Origin: Candidatus Nezhaarchaeota archaeon
GTDB lineage: Archaea > Thermoproteota > Methanomethylicia > Nezhaarchaeales > WYZ-LMO8
Reading direction: 5' to 3'
Length of the DNA: 64,000 nucleotides
Assembly (NCBI GenBank): GCA_030055465.1
Contig: JASFYF010000001.1
Coordinates: 634,447-698,446 of the forward strand
Shown: piece after piece, positions 10,035 to 19,854 of the stretch
Position numbering within the stretch: position 1 is the first letter of the stretch
How the letters are laid out: the number at the start of each line of letters is the position of its first letter
Made by a program: the position numbers and the translations under genes
Notes under the pieces: generated by a model
Told to the model about the DNA's origin: nothing
Database searches by the model: none
What the model saw: only the letters and a program-made list of their open reading frames with translations

Positions 10035-10324
10035 TTCCTCTTCCTCCTAGAGCTTTTAGGGGTCGACCTCACATAGGTTCTCCTAATCCTGCTAACGTCA
10101 TGGGGGGCCAAGACCGTTGAAGGTTTAACGACGATGTAAGGAGATGCTGTAGGCCCTATGATATCATAGACAGAACCTACCATCCTGGAGCTACCATCGT
10201 ATACTGGTTCGCCAATCCTGGGTGTCTTTTTGGCACATTTAACTATGAGCATGTTGCTTTTTGATACGTGAAGAACAAATCCGAGAAGCGTTAGGGGTTC
10301 CCCCATGGCCAGGGAAAAAGGCAA
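10031..10324 (-). CDS. gar1: H/ACA RNP protein Gar1-like
   Basis: GEPVYDGSSRMVGSVYDIIGPTASPYIVVKPS is the Gar1 core; Arg/Lys tail; next to tfb as in other archaea. Confidence 0.88.
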   Translation of the reverse strand: MPFSLAMGEPLTLLGFVLHVSKSNMLIVKCAKKTPRIGEPVYDGSSRMVGSVYDIIGPTASPYIVVKPSTVLAPHDVSRIRRTYVRSTPKSSRRKRK

Positions 10325-10409
10325 GAGGACCTCATATAAAACTTTCCCGTAAGGTTTACGCGGAAACCAACATGTTATTAACGATTTTTTCGTGTATTAG
10401 AAGCCCCAA

Positions 10410-10685
10410 CTAAGGATGGGGATGCCTCCCCCTTTTCTCCGATACCTTCTGAGCTACCAGTAAAAGGATTTTACTTTTCTGCATAACCTTCTTGACAGAA
10501 ACCCTGCCGGGCTCCTCCCACCACCAAGAAGGATGAGCCTTACCCTCTATCGATGGATCTAGGCCAAGTTCTCGAGCCGCTTGGTGTATCTCCTCGATCT
10601 TGGGTGAGGAGACAGCAAGCTTCTTAGGAACCTTCCTGCCCCCAGATCGGGTCTTAGTGGAGTCGAGATAGCATGGGTATATCAC
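10410..10685 (-). CDS. srp19: signal recognition particle 19 kDa protein
   Basis: IYPCYLDSTKTRSGGRKVPKKLAVSSPKIEEIHQAARELGLDPSIEGKAHPSWWWEEPGRVSV; the true start may lie slightly upstream (frame remains open: ILGDRNRIVIYPCY). Confidence 0.92.
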   Translation of the reverse strand: MIYPCYLDSTKTRSGGRKVPKKLAVSSPKIEEIHQAARELGLDPSIEGKAHPSWWWEEPGRVSVKKVMQKSKILLLVAQKVSEKRGRHPHP

Positions 10686-10713
10686 TATTCGGTTCCTGTC
10701 ACCTAGTATAGGA

Positions 10714-11109
10714 TCAGCCTCCTTGACCTCGGATCAGCACAGCATTGATAATGCCTTCTTGGCCGGGCCTTGAAGTAACCTTAGCCAGTCCCTTTTCGGT
10801 CTCTATTATTGTTCCTTTCGTAATTATACCTCTTCGCGAGTAGTCTACGCTGGCGGGGTTGCTCGTCACCCGCAGTATCTTCAGCTTATGGGACTCATGT
10901 GTCTCCGGATCCAATACGTTAGCATAAACCGCCCGCTTAAGGCCTACCTTTATTGACCCACCTTTGATCCTCCTAGTTATCTTGCTCTCACGTTCGCCCA
11001 GCGTCGTTTCAAGCGGCTCCCCGCCCATTTCATACTTCCTCTTCTTTCTATAAGGCCTTGTTCTACCACCTGTGGGCTTCTTAAAGTCCCTTCCATGATA
11101 TTGCGGCAT
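10714..11109 (-). CDS. rps8e: 30S ribosomal protein eS8
   Basis: YHGRDFKKPTGGRTRPYRKKRKYEMGGEPLETTLGERE... and GIITKGTIIETEKGLAKVTSRPGQEGIINAVLI. Confidence 0.96.
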   Translation of the reverse strand: MPQYHGRDFKKPTGGRTRPYRKKRKYEMGGEPLETTLGERESKITRRIKGGSIKVGLKRAVYANVLDPETHESHKLKILRVTSNPASVDYSRRGIITKGTIIETEKGLAKVTSRPGQEGIINAVLIRGQGG

Positions 11110-11200
11110 TGATGCATCAACTCCAATACATCAAGAACTGGCTACAGCGAGGAAAATTCAAAATAAGGGGTAATAAGCTTTATGCGTGTGGAGAGGTCTC

Positions 11201-12223
11201 ATGGTCGGCGAGGTGCTCTTGGCGCATGGCGCTGGCGGGGTAATGATGGTGGAGCTGCTAAAGGAAGTTGTGATGAGCAGTATAAAGCGGCGGCGAGTTT
11301 ATAATGGAATAGGTCTAGATGACATGGACGACGGCTCCACAATACCTCTAGGCGACCACGAAGTTGTTGTGACTATAGACGGCCACACGGTAGACCCCAT
11401 ATTCTTCCCCGGAGGAGACATAGGGAAGCTGGCAGCCGCAGGAACGATAAACGACCTAGCAGTTATGGGCGCCAAGCCCCTTGCCATCCTAGACTCCATA
11501 ATAGTGGAAGAGGGATTCCCAATTCGAGACTTAAAAAAAATCGTGGAGTCAATGAATCAGGTGGTTGAAGAGGTTGGCGCGGCTATAATACACGGTGACT
11601 TTAAGGTCATGCCTAAAGGTAAGATCGACAAGGTAGTCGTGAGCACTGCAGGAATAGGCTTAGTTGAAAGGGGTAAGGCCTTAAGGGATTCAAACCTGAA
11701 GGTTGGAGATAAAGTCTTAGTATCGGGATTCATAGGCGACCACGGAATCGCCCTAGCCTCTTTAAGAGAAGGCATAGGATTTGAGGCAAACCTACAATCC
11801 GATGTGGCCCCGGTATGGGATGTTGTGGAGGCCGCCATGAAGGTTGGTGGAGTCCACGCCGCTAAAGACCCCACCAGGGGTGGCCTATCCATGGCTCTGA
11901 ACGAGATGGCTTACAAGTCGGGGCACTCGATATGGATTAGAGAGAGGTACATCCCAATAAGAGAGGAGGTTAAGGCTGCCTCCGAGATGCTGGGCTTAAA
12001 CCCTCTTGAAGTCACATGTGAAGGGGTTGCGGTGCTCGTAGTCGATGGCGACTTAGCTGACGAAGTTCTCGGCGCCGTGAAGAAGACGAAACACGGAGAA
12101 AATGCCTCTATTATAGGTGAGGTTAGGAAGGAGCCCGCGGGCAGGGTCGTATTGGAGACGAGCGTTGGTGGCAAAAAGCTACTTGAACCCCCGATAGGAG
12201 AACCTACGCCGAGGGTGTGCTGA
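11201..12223 (+). CDS. hypE: [NiFe]-hydrogenase maturation factor HypE
   Basis: AHGAGGVMMVELLKEVV, DDGSTIPLGDHEVVVTIDGHTVDPIFFPGGDIGKLAAAGTINDLAVMGA, C-terminal PTPRVC. Confidence 0.95.
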   Translation: MVGEVLLAHGAGGVMMVELLKEVVMSSIKRRRVYNGIGLDDMDDGSTIPLGDHEVVVTIDGHTVDPIFFPGGDIGKLAAAGTINDLAVMGAKPLAILDSIIVEEGFPIRDLKKIVESMNQVVEEVGAAIIHGDFKVMPKGKIDKVVVSTAGIGLVERGKALRDSNLKVGDKVLVSGFIGDHGIALASLREGIGFEANLQSDVAPVWDVVEAAMKVGGVHAAKDPTRGGLSMALNEMAYKSGHSIWIRERYIPIREEVKAASEMLGLNPLEVTCEGVAVLVVDGDLADEVLGAVKKTKHGENASIIGEVRKEPAGRVVLETSVGGKKLLEPPIGEPTPRVC

Positions 12224-13324
12224 ATGTTGACAGAACGGTGTGTACCGAGGCACATCATTGAGTCGAGGATCAAAAGGCTGAAAGACGCAATGAACAAGGT
12301 TGGAGCCAAAAGCCTTTTGGTGACGGAAGCGGAAAACGTTCAGTACCTAAGTGGCTTCGACGTTATGGGGAACCCACCTAAAGCCGCTTGGCTACTTTTA
12401 GTTGAAGGCTTAGAAGGAGCATACCTGCTAGTACCACCGCTGGAATATTACGAGGCGCTTGATGAGGCAATAGCCGTAGAGGTTGTAAGCTTAAACTGTG
12501 GAAAAAAGCTCGTAGAGGCGCTCGTCGATTTCCTTGAGAAGGTAAATGCGCGGACACCGATATACGTGGAGGGCAGCGAAGTGGAAGGCGGAATTGTGTG
12601 CGCATTGAAACGTAAATTTGAGGTAAGGGGAGAACCGTTTTTAAGATCGGAAATAAGCAAACTTCGAGCGAAAAAAGACGAATACGAGATTCGATGTGTA
12701 AGAGAGGCCGTTGAAAAGACACTTAAAGGGTTAGAGGCTGCAGAGGAGGCGCTGCGGGAGGGGGTTAGAGAAACTAGCATCGCTGGAGAAGTCGAGAAGG
12801 CACTGAGAGAAGAAGGCGTTGAAGCCATGGCTTTTGACGTGCTGGTCGCTTCAGGGCCTAGATCCTCTTATCCCCACGCTAAACCAACAACTCGACGAGT
12901 GAAGAACGGGGAGGGCGTGGTAGTAGATGTGGGCGTAAGGGTTCAAGGATACTGCTCTGACGTTACGAGGACGTTCATTGTTGGCCGTAATCCTGAGGTT
13001 GAAGGGGTTTTAGCTCACGTCGTTGAGGCTCAAGAGGAGGCAACACTCAATATAAAGGAAGGGGTCAAGGCATCAATGTTGGATGCACGTGCCCGAGAGG
13101 TCCTTAAGGAGAGGGAGTTAGATGAGTTCTTTCTCCACGGCTTAGGCCATGGCCTAGGCCTATCGGTGCATGAGAGGCCCTCCATTTCTATTTTAAGCGA
13201 AGACATATTAGAGGAGGGCAACGTCATAACCATAGAGCCTGGAGTCTACCTTAGAGGTAGATTTGGCGTGAGGAAAGAGGATGTATTTGTGGTTACTGGT
13301 CAGGGCTACAAGAAGTTGTCGTAA
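12224..13324 (+). CDS. pepQ: Xaa-Pro aminopeptidase/dipeptidase (M24)
   Basis: VVVDVGVRVQGYCSDVTRTFIVG, LHGLGHGLGLSVHERPSI, VITIEPGVYL M24 metal-binding motifs. Confidence 0.93.
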   Translation: MLTERCVPRHIIESRIKRLKDAMNKVGAKSLLVTEAENVQYLSGFDVMGNPPKAAWLLLVEGLEGAYLLVPPLEYYEALDEAIAVEVVSLNCGKKLVEALVDFLEKVNARTPIYVEGSEVEGGIVCALKRKFEVRGEPFLRSEISKLRAKKDEYEIRCVREAVEKTLKGLEAAEEALREGVRETSIAGEVEKALREEGVEAMAFDVLVASGPRSSYPHAKPTTRRVKNGEGVVVDVGVRVQGYCSDVTRTFIVGRNPEVEGVLAHVVEAQEEATLNIKEGVKASMLDARAREVLKERELDEFFLHGLGHGLGLSVHERPSISILSEDILEEGNVITIEPGVYLRGRFGVRKEDVFVVTGQGYKKLS

Positions 13325-13337
13325 AGGTGATTGTATC

Positions 13338-14921
13338 ATGAGGTTTTACTTAAAAGGATGCTTAATCTTAAGTAGACCGCTTACCGATCAAGAGGTTTCA
13401 GAGGTTTCAAAGCTCATAACTGAGGCCAACGCAAAGCTCCTTGTCAGGGGAGCGCCTAGAGGCAAGGAAAGCGAGGCAGCTCGCATAACAAATTGGTTCA
13501 TTGATTCAGATAAGATGCACGTGGAAATAGAGTCCGGAAGGTATGTGCGCGCGCACGATGCGCTTTTCAGGCTTAAAAACCAGTTAGCGGCAAGCTTAGG
13601 AAAGGAGTTTAGAGTTGGCGTGAGGGGCATCAGGGCGACGCGATACGAGATAGAGGTTGCGGGCTTTAAGGGCAGCGTTGACGATATTAGAGCCTTAGTA
13701 GGCCTATTGGGCGATGTGAGGATAGTTGATGAATCGCTACATATTGAGCTCAGCGACCTAAGCGAAGAAGATCTTGAATCTCGGTTGATTGATAGGCTCG
13801 TCAAGAAGGTGTTGGAGGCCGAGGCGAAGCCCTTGGAAAGCATTAGCGAGGCGATGCTAGTACCCTTCGGCCACGTAATCCAGCAATCCAAGCCGAAGCC
13901 CATCAAAACCGGGCTTGAAGTTGCAGGTGAAGCTGAGAGGCTAGGATGGATTAAGAGGTTTCCGGCTAAAGGTCAATGGATATTCACGGCGCCGATGGTT
14001 GGCCTCCTGAAGACAATACGTGAACTGATAGTTGAGAATGTTTGTAGGCCACTTGGATTCGAGGAGTGGATGTTTCCAAGGCTTTTACCCATGTCCGTTC
14101 TGGCCAAGCTCTCAAGCTATGTTGAACACCTGCCCGAAGGAATGCTCTACGTTTGTGCTCCTCCACGAGACCCTTCAGTGTTCGACGAGTACAAGAGGGA
14201 GTACTCATTGAAGAGGGTGCTGCGGAGGGATCTGTTGAAGAAGATTTTAAGTGAACCCGAATACGTGCTTGATGCAGTTCAATGTCCACCTTTCTACCAG
14301 TTCTTCAGCGAGGAGACCGTGAAGCTCGAGGACCTGCCGGTGAAGGTCTATGAGTGCATGGGTGGATGGACCTGGAGAAACGAGGCCGGCGGCGTTGAAG
14401 GGCTTGCCAGAACCAACGAGTTCTGGCGCATGGAAATGGTTTACTTGGGCTCTCCATCAGATGTCTTGGATATAAGGGAGGAGGTCGTCTCAAGGACTGT
14501 TAAACTCGTAGATGAGGTGCTGGAGCTTGAATGGAGGGTAGTGGTTGGTGCCCCCTTCTACCTGTCAAGCGAAGAGGCCAGTAGAAGGCGCATAGACATA
14601 TCCTCAAAGGACAAGATACCTACACTCGACGTGGAATGCTACTTGCCCTACCGGGGTGAAAGGGAAAAAGCCGAGTGGCTGGAAATCACAGCTGCCAGCG
14701 TGCACTACACGCATTACGTCTCGACCTTTAAGATAAGGGAAGTTAAGGGAAGAGCTGTGTGGACTGGTTGCACAGGACATGGATTAACAAGGTGGGCCAC
14801 AGCTTTCCTAGCTCAACACGGATTCAACGTGTCGGAGTGGCCTGAGAAGGTTAGGGAATTATACGAGAAAAATGGACCCTACAGCGCAGTGAAAACTCTG
14901 GAGTGGCCCCCCGCAAAGTAG
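13338..14921 (+). CDS. serS: seryl-tRNA synthetase, rare methanogen-type (SerRS2)
   Basis: Class II core with VQCPPFYQFFSEETVKLEDLPVKVYECMGGWTWRNEAGGVEGLARTNEFWRMEMVYLGSP and a long alpha/beta N-terminal domain rather than the coiled-coil arm of bacterial-type SerRS; Start at MRFYLKG. Confidence 0.85.
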   Translation: MRFYLKGCLILSRPLTDQEVSEVSKLITEANAKLLVRGAPRGKESEAARITNWFIDSDKMHVEIESGRYVRAHDALFRLKNQLAASLGKEFRVGVRGIRATRYEIEVAGFKGSVDDIRALVGLLGDVRIVDESLHIELSDLSEEDLESRLIDRLVKKVLEAEAKPLESISEAMLVPFGHVIQQSKPKPIKTGLEVAGEAERLGWIKRFPAKGQWIFTAPMVGLLKTIRELIVENVCRPLGFEEWMFPRLLPMSVLAKLSSYVEHLPEGMLYVCAPPRDPSVFDEYKREYSLKRVLRRDLLKKILSEPEYVLDAVQCPPFYQFFSEETVKLEDLPVKVYECMGGWTWRNEAGGVEGLARTNEFWRMEMVYLGSPSDVLDIREEVVSRTVKLVDEVLELEWRVVVGAPFYLSSEEASRRRIDISSKDKIPTLDVECYLPYRGEREKAEWLEITAASVHYTHYVSTFKIREVKGRAVWTGCTGHGLTRWATAFLAQHGFNVSEWPEKVRELYEKNGPYSAVKTLEWPPAK

Positions 14922-15362
14922 CGCGCTTTGAAGGCTCCCCGGATTTCTTGGATTTAACCCTTGCAGGGCTAGAACCTAAAGTACTATGGGAACTTCGGCA
15001 AGCCGCTTAGGTATGCCGAGCCCTTTCTTAGCAGAATAAGCATCCACATGGGGTAGATTGCCTAATTCGTATGAGGCAGAGGCAATCCCTTTGAGGCGTC
15101 AGGCCGCCCATCAGGCATCATCGCCTTTGCCTAGGGCTCTTAGACCGTCATATCTTCATCCGCCGCAATCTTAAGTGAGGGCTGTGAGATATTAACATTG
15201 CTATATGCCCTTTTGAAGGTTCCCTTTAAGCCCCTAAATCCAGCAAAGGCGGCTTGAACTTAGAGGGAAATGCGAGGGACCTATCAATGTCGATTCCAAA
15301 CCTCCATGGGCGAAGCAAAGGCTATAAAACGTTGATCTTCAAAAAACCATCACAACATAAGG

Positions 15363-15394
15363 CCCGCGAGCTTCCCTACTTGGAGGTGCGCGGG
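15363..15394 (+). other. strong stem-loop in the leader of the metallophosphoesterase gene
   Basis: CCCGCG-A-GCTTCC-CTACTT-GGAGGT-G-CGCGGG: 12 pairs (10 Watson-Crick, 2 G.U) with one A.G mismatch and a 6-nt loop. Confidence 0.5.
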
Positions 15395-15457
15395 AGAAGT
15401 TAAGAAGGAGCATAGCCTAATACTAATGTTGCTATTAGTCCACAGTGGTGTCATAAA

Positions 15458-16225
15458 TTGATGCTCGAGCCTGTAGTGGGCGCAGTATCAGACGTTCACT
15501 CACCAAAATTCTTTGAGGATTTCAAAAGGGTGCTTAACAATAGCCCTGACCTTGAACTCATGCTTCTTGTGGGAGACATGATATACAAGGGGGATGTGAA
15601 TGAGTATCAGAATATAATAGATGCCATTAAGAAGAGGTACGGGAACTGCAAGATAGTAGCATGTTTTGGCAACGAGGAATACGATGATAAAACACTTGAA
15701 ATATCCACAAGGTACAGAGAAGTTGTATGGCTTAATGATGAGAGCATTGCACTTCAGCTCTGCGGTTTGAAGATAATATTGATAGGCACTAAAGGCTGCT
15801 TAGATAGGCCAACAAGCTGGCAACGGAGGCACATACCGAGGATTGAGCAGGTGTACGAAGAGAGGTTAAAGAAAATAGATCGCCTACTACTTGACGCCAG
15901 CTCTCAGGACTCTGATATTGTTATGCTGCTATCCCATTACTCGACAACGTTTAAAACCCTTACAGGTGAACCTAAATGGGCGTGGCCTGAGCTCGGCTCT
16001 GCCAAGCTCGAAGAAGTAGTGAAAAGACGCAAACCCGACATTGTAATTCACGGGCACGCGCATAACAGCAAAACCCACACCACCACGATTAATGGCACTT
16101 GCGTGTACAACGTTTCGTTTCCAGCCACAAGGAAAATAACCACGATAAGGCTGAAGGTTAGGGAACGCCATAAAAAAGAGGGAAGGCAAGCGACGTTGAC
16201 CTCATTCATGGAAGGTAATCCTTAA
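15458..16225 (+). CDS. calcineurin-like metallophosphoesterase
   Basis: VSDVHS...LVGDMIYKGD...CFGNEEYDD...LLSHYS...VIHGHAHN metal-binding motifs. Confidence 0.88.
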   Translation: MMLEPVVGAVSDVHSPKFFEDFKRVLNNSPDLELMLLVGDMIYKGDVNEYQNIIDAIKKRYGNCKIVACFGNEEYDDKTLEISTRYREVVWLNDESIALQLCGLKIILIGTKGCLDRPTSWQRRHIPRIEQVYEERLKKIDRLLLDASSQDSDIVMLLSHYSTTFKTLTGEPKWAWPELGSAKLEEVVKRRKPDIVIHGHAHNSKTHTTTINGTCVYNVSFPATRKITTIRLKVRERHKKEGRQATLTSFMEGNP

Positions 16226-16258
16226 ATCACGCTGCACTTTTATTCGTCACCTGCAAGT

Positions 16259-16331
16259 GGGGCCGTAGGCTAGCTTGGTAGACTGCGAGGCTTGGGCCCT
16301 CGCGACCCAGGTTCAAATCCTGGCGGCCCCA
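16259..16331 (+). tRNA. tRNA-Pro (anticodon TGG), CCA encoded at 16332-16334
   Basis: GGGGCCG...CGAGG-CTTGGGC-CCTCG...CCAGG-TTCAAAT-CCTGG-CGGCCCC-A-CCA; acceptor, anticodon and T stems fully paired. Confidence 0.93.
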
Positions 16332-16493
16332 CCAGCTGCGACAAAACCTCGTGTTTCAACGTTGCCATCACTCTAACACAGCTTTTTATTTTGAATCCAT
16401 AACCTCAGCCGTTCATTTTTATCTCCGAGCTGAAACGGAACATCTGATGGTTAGTCCCTTTCACGGGTATTTCGCTCGGCAATCCATACCATT

Positions 16494-17033
16494 TCATTCT
16501 TTCATGAGGGTTACGGTTAACTGACAGTAAGGTTCATATTTCGCTAGGCCAGGGTAAAACTCCGTTAACTCCAAGTTCGGATTAATCCCCTCCGCCAACC
16601 CTTTCTCCGTTTCCTTCAGTATTTCGCACATATCTTCGGGGGTGATGGTCGCGTAGCTCCAGCCCTTAATGAAGGCGCAATGCGTAAACCTAAACCTGCA
16701 ACGCGTAGGCGTTAACTCCAGAAGCTTCAAGCCTAAAATTCTACTCTTAACGTAGGGCTCGATAAATCTCCTGTAACATTCCCACCACGTTATAGCGTCC
16801 TTCCTCCAGGCTAGGGAGGGCTCCACTTCCGTTATGATGTGTTCAACCATGCTACGACCCCTTTCCCTCATCATTGCTTTAAGTACTTCTTTGGCGTCTG
16901 CATGCTTCTTAAGTAAAGCCTCGACCCATAACGCCAACAAGTAGTGATTTCGGGTTACAGCAAAATCCAATGCATCTACCAACTCTTCCTTTTTAAGCTT
17001 CTTATAGAAAGACCTAAAATCAGGCAAAGCCAT
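16494..17033 (-). CDS. L-2-amino-thiazoline-4-carboxylic acid hydrolase-like protein (tentative)
   Basis: C-terminal ITPEDMCEILKETEKGLAEGINPNLELTEFYPGLAKYEPYCQLTVTL resembles the C-terminal pattern of this family (PELC..D..f.eGl.P...f.......G...C.F). Confidence 0.45.
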   Translation of the reverse strand: MALPDFRSFYKKLKKEELVDALDFAVTRNHYLLALWVEALLKKHADAKEVLKAMMRERGRSMVEHIITEVEPSLAWRKDAITWWECYRRFIEPYVKSRILGLKLLELTPTRCRFRFTHCAFIKGWSYATITPEDMCEILKETEKGLAEGINPNLELTEFYPGLAKYEPYCQLTVTLMKE

Positions 17034-17538
17034 AGTAATAGATATATTGTCATCAAAGATAAATTTTCCCTCCGAAAATATAACAGTAGCACGAAACCAC
17101 TTCTTTTAGGTTCATGACGGTAAATTAATGAGAGCCATCAGCTTACATTAATTTTAGTCGTTGACAGCGATTTTGAAGGCTACATCAGTTAAAATCCCTA
17201 AGGAATGCCTAGCCAGAATCCGTTATGGAACTCTCCTACAGAAATCATTAACACAAGCCTCGTTGAGATGTAAGCCTAGCGTTAACGCCCTAACCCAAGG
17301 GGGGAAGGTCGAGGCTTAAACCCGAGAAGGCTTCTCCTTTGTCCAATTTCAAATGAATTGAGTATATATTATGTAAGGGCTATGCACGTAAGGTTTAGGC
17401 GGCGCTAGGAGTTGTGGAAAGCCATACTGGCTGTCTCGTAAATAAGACTTGTAAAGGAGCTTCCGCCCTTTTAGTCGGTATCCGTGAGGCAGCGCGCTCC
17501 AAAGCATGGAGAAGCGTGCAGGAGTCATGCAAATGTGG

Positions 17539-17623
17539 CGCCGGGTGGGGGACTCGAACCCCCGATCCCCAATGGGGAACGGGCTTAGCAAGCCCGCGCC
17601 CTACCGGACTAGGCGAACCCGGC
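17539..17623 (-). tRNA. tRNA-Ser (anticodon GCT), long variable arm, CCA encoded (complement of 17536-17538)
   Basis: Reverse strand GCCGGGT...CGGGC-TTGCTAA-GCCCG-(long variable arm TTCCCCATTGGGGA)-GGGGG-TTCGAGT-CCCCC-ACCCGGC-G-CCA. Confidence 0.93.
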
Positions 17624-17915
17624 CTGAATTGGTTGCCGCTCTCCACGATATCTCTTGTAGGTCGAAGATAAGAGGACCTGTAGTTTATTTGAACTTTGTG
17701 CTTTTAACGCTTGCTTCGCAGCATGAGTTAAACGCAAAATTCACGGAGGGATGCACAACGTAAAAGCGCGCCTTAACACACAAGTTTTTGCTGAAGAACC
17801 CCAGTTCACCTGCTTTAACGCTGCAAGCTATAGACTGAAGTTCCAATGTCGAGTGGGGCTCATTTCAATGTCAGAACTAAACTTTTATCCCGCTCTATTG
17901 AAGGATGAGATCTGT

Positions 17916-17988
17916 GCCCCGGTTGCCTAGCGGTTAGGGCGGCGGCCTTGTAAGCCGCAGGTCGCGGGTTCAAATCCCGCCCGGGGCT
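17916..17988 (+). tRNA. tRNA-Thr (anticodon TGT), CCA encoded at 17989-17991
   Basis: GCCCCGG...GCGGC-CTTGTAA-GCCGC...GCGGG-TTCAAAT-CCCGC-CCGGGGC-T-CCA. Confidence 0.94.
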
Positions 17989-18401
17989 CCAGTCCTCCGG
18001 GTCCACATCCCGTCATTCCAAGTTTTTGTAGACAGGGGGTTTACGGCGTTTTCTGTGGGCGACTTCCATGAATTTAACGGGGGGTTTAAGCGATATAGGT
18101 TATTATAGCTGGCTTTCGGGTTAACGGTGGCATGTAGCCACGGTTTCAATCACATCTCCTTTGAAAATGAGTCCATCAGCTTATTAGAGTAAGAGATTGC
18201 GACCTCATAATGTAGATATCAAAATAGTATGGTAACATGACTGAATTTTTCTGCACTCACAATCACGAAAGCACCTAACGTATTTATGGGTACTATTGGA
18301 AGTGCTAGAATTTGACAAGCGTTTATCTTGGTTACTATTGGTCTAAAAATATGAAAAATATGGTGGGTTTTCATTCAGCAATCTTATGTTCTGTTCTTAG
18401 G

Positions 18402-18791
18402 TTACTCTATTCCCCACTTTCTAGTCATCTTAACTATTAGAAAGATCACGAACGCGACTATTAGGAACGTTATGAGTGCTCCTAGAAAACTACCTATGCG
18501 GAAGGGTCCCAAGGTTATTTGCTCCCAAAGGAGTCCTGGCGTTGCCATTTCGATTATAGGCATTAATAAATCTTTTACAAGCGATTGGACTAATGCGCCT
18601 AAGTAAATACCCATGATAAAGGCTACAGCCATTCCCATAACCTTGTACTTCGATATGAATTCCTTGAATTCCGCAATCAGTCCTCTAGGCGGCGGGGGCG
18701 AGGGGGGCGCTGGTTTTGGAGATAGAAGGTCTCTAATTTCCTTGAGGGTTTTTAGAATTTCCTCATCTCTACTTACATTAGGAGAAGACAT
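18402..18791 (-). CDS. mscL: MscL-like large-conductance mechanosensitive channel protein
   Basis: EFKEFISKYKVMGMAVAFIMGIYLGALVQSLVKDLLMPIIEMATPG (MscL TM1 signature) and a second TM helix; shortened periplasmic loop. Confidence 0.75.
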   Translation of the reverse strand: MSSPNVSRDEEILKTLKEIRDLLSPKPAPPSPPPPRGLIAEFKEFISKYKVMGMAVAFIMGIYLGALVQSLVKDLLMPIIEMATPGLLWEQITLGPFRIGSFLGALITFLIVAFVIFLIVKMTRKWGIE

Positions 18792-19206
18792 GTATCAGCC
18801 ACCAAGTCTTCAAGTAAGAAGACATAGTAGCCCACCATATAAAGCGATTGGTCGACAAGCGCAAAACAACAAATGAGTAAGACGTAGAGGGAGAAAGAAA
18901 GACCACCCATTTTTAATGGATGGCAATGGTCACATCGCGAAAAATAAGTGATGCCAAGAAAATCTTTGAATTCTACCGTTTCTTCCTCTTAAACTCGTTT
19001 ATAGAGACCTAAAAAATTCTAAGGAATTCCTAGGCCACGGGTGAGATGGAGTTGTCGCTGCTCTTGCTAACCTATCTTAGGTTTCCCCATAGGCACCGCA
19101 GTCTCATAGCTTTTTGAATAGGTGCTTAGAGGGGACTGTTTTCTTCTTGATTTTTTGAGTAAATATTTATAAGCTTTATTTTCATTTATATTCATTGTAA
19201 TTAGGG

Positions 19207-19854
19207 ATGTCCGAGAGGTTGCTGAGACCTAAGGAGGTTTGCAGGAAACTTGGTATCAGTTATTCCACTCTCCATAGGTGGATTGAAGCAGGATATCTCA
19301 AAGCTATTAAAACGGTTGGAGGTAAGTATAGAGTTCCCGAGAGCGAGGTTAGGAGGATACTAGAATCCCGTGCAAGAGAGGTTAGAGCGGTTGTATATGC
19401 TAGGGTTTCATCAAGCGACCAAAAGGAGGATTTAGAGCGTCAGGTCAAGTACCTGTTAGAGTACTGTGCCTCCAAGGGCTACAGGGTAGTCGAGGTCTTA
19501 ACTGATATAGCATCTGGGCTGAAAACGGATAGGAAAGGGTTGAGGAAGCTATTCGAGTTAGTGATCTCCAGGCAGGCAGAGGTTGTGGTTATAACCTATC
19601 GAGATAGGCTTACAATGTTTGGCTTCGAGTACCTAGAGTACTTCATCAATCAGCACGGAGCCAAGATAGAGGTGGTCTTCGGAGAGGTGCCCAAGGATGC
19701 CTATCAAGAGCTCGTAGGAGACTTACTGGAAATCGTCACCTCTTTTGCAGGCAAGATGTATGGATTGAGAGGCCATAGAAAGAAGAGGCTGGTGGAAGGA
19801 TTCAAAAAGCTCGTAGAGGAGGTTGAGAAGAGTGGAGAAAGTGATGATAAATAG
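19207..19854 (+). CDS. tnpA: IS607-family serine recombinase (TnpA)
   Basis: N-terminal HTH (LLRPKEVCRKLGISYSTLHRWIEAGYLKAIKTVGGKYRVPESEV), then AVVYARVSSSDQKEDLERQVKYL and YRDRLTMFGFEYLEYF. Confidence 0.95.
   Translation: MSERLLRPKEVCRKLGISYSTLHRWIEAGYLKAIKTVGGKYRVPESEVRRILESRAREVRAVVYARVSSSDQKEDLERQVKYLLEYCASKGYRVVEVLTDIASGLKTDRKGLRKLFELVISRQAEVVVITYRDRLTMFGFEYLEYFINQHGAKIEVVFGEVPKDAYQELVGDLLEIVTSFAGKMYGLRGHRKKRLVEGFKKLVEEVEKSGESDDK

Noticed and set aside
17349-17763. ORFs 17349..17591, 17395..17646 (-) and 17414..17671, 17506..17763 (+)
   Set aside because: They run across the tRNA-Ser gene (17539-17623); high GC of the tRNA keeps frames open.
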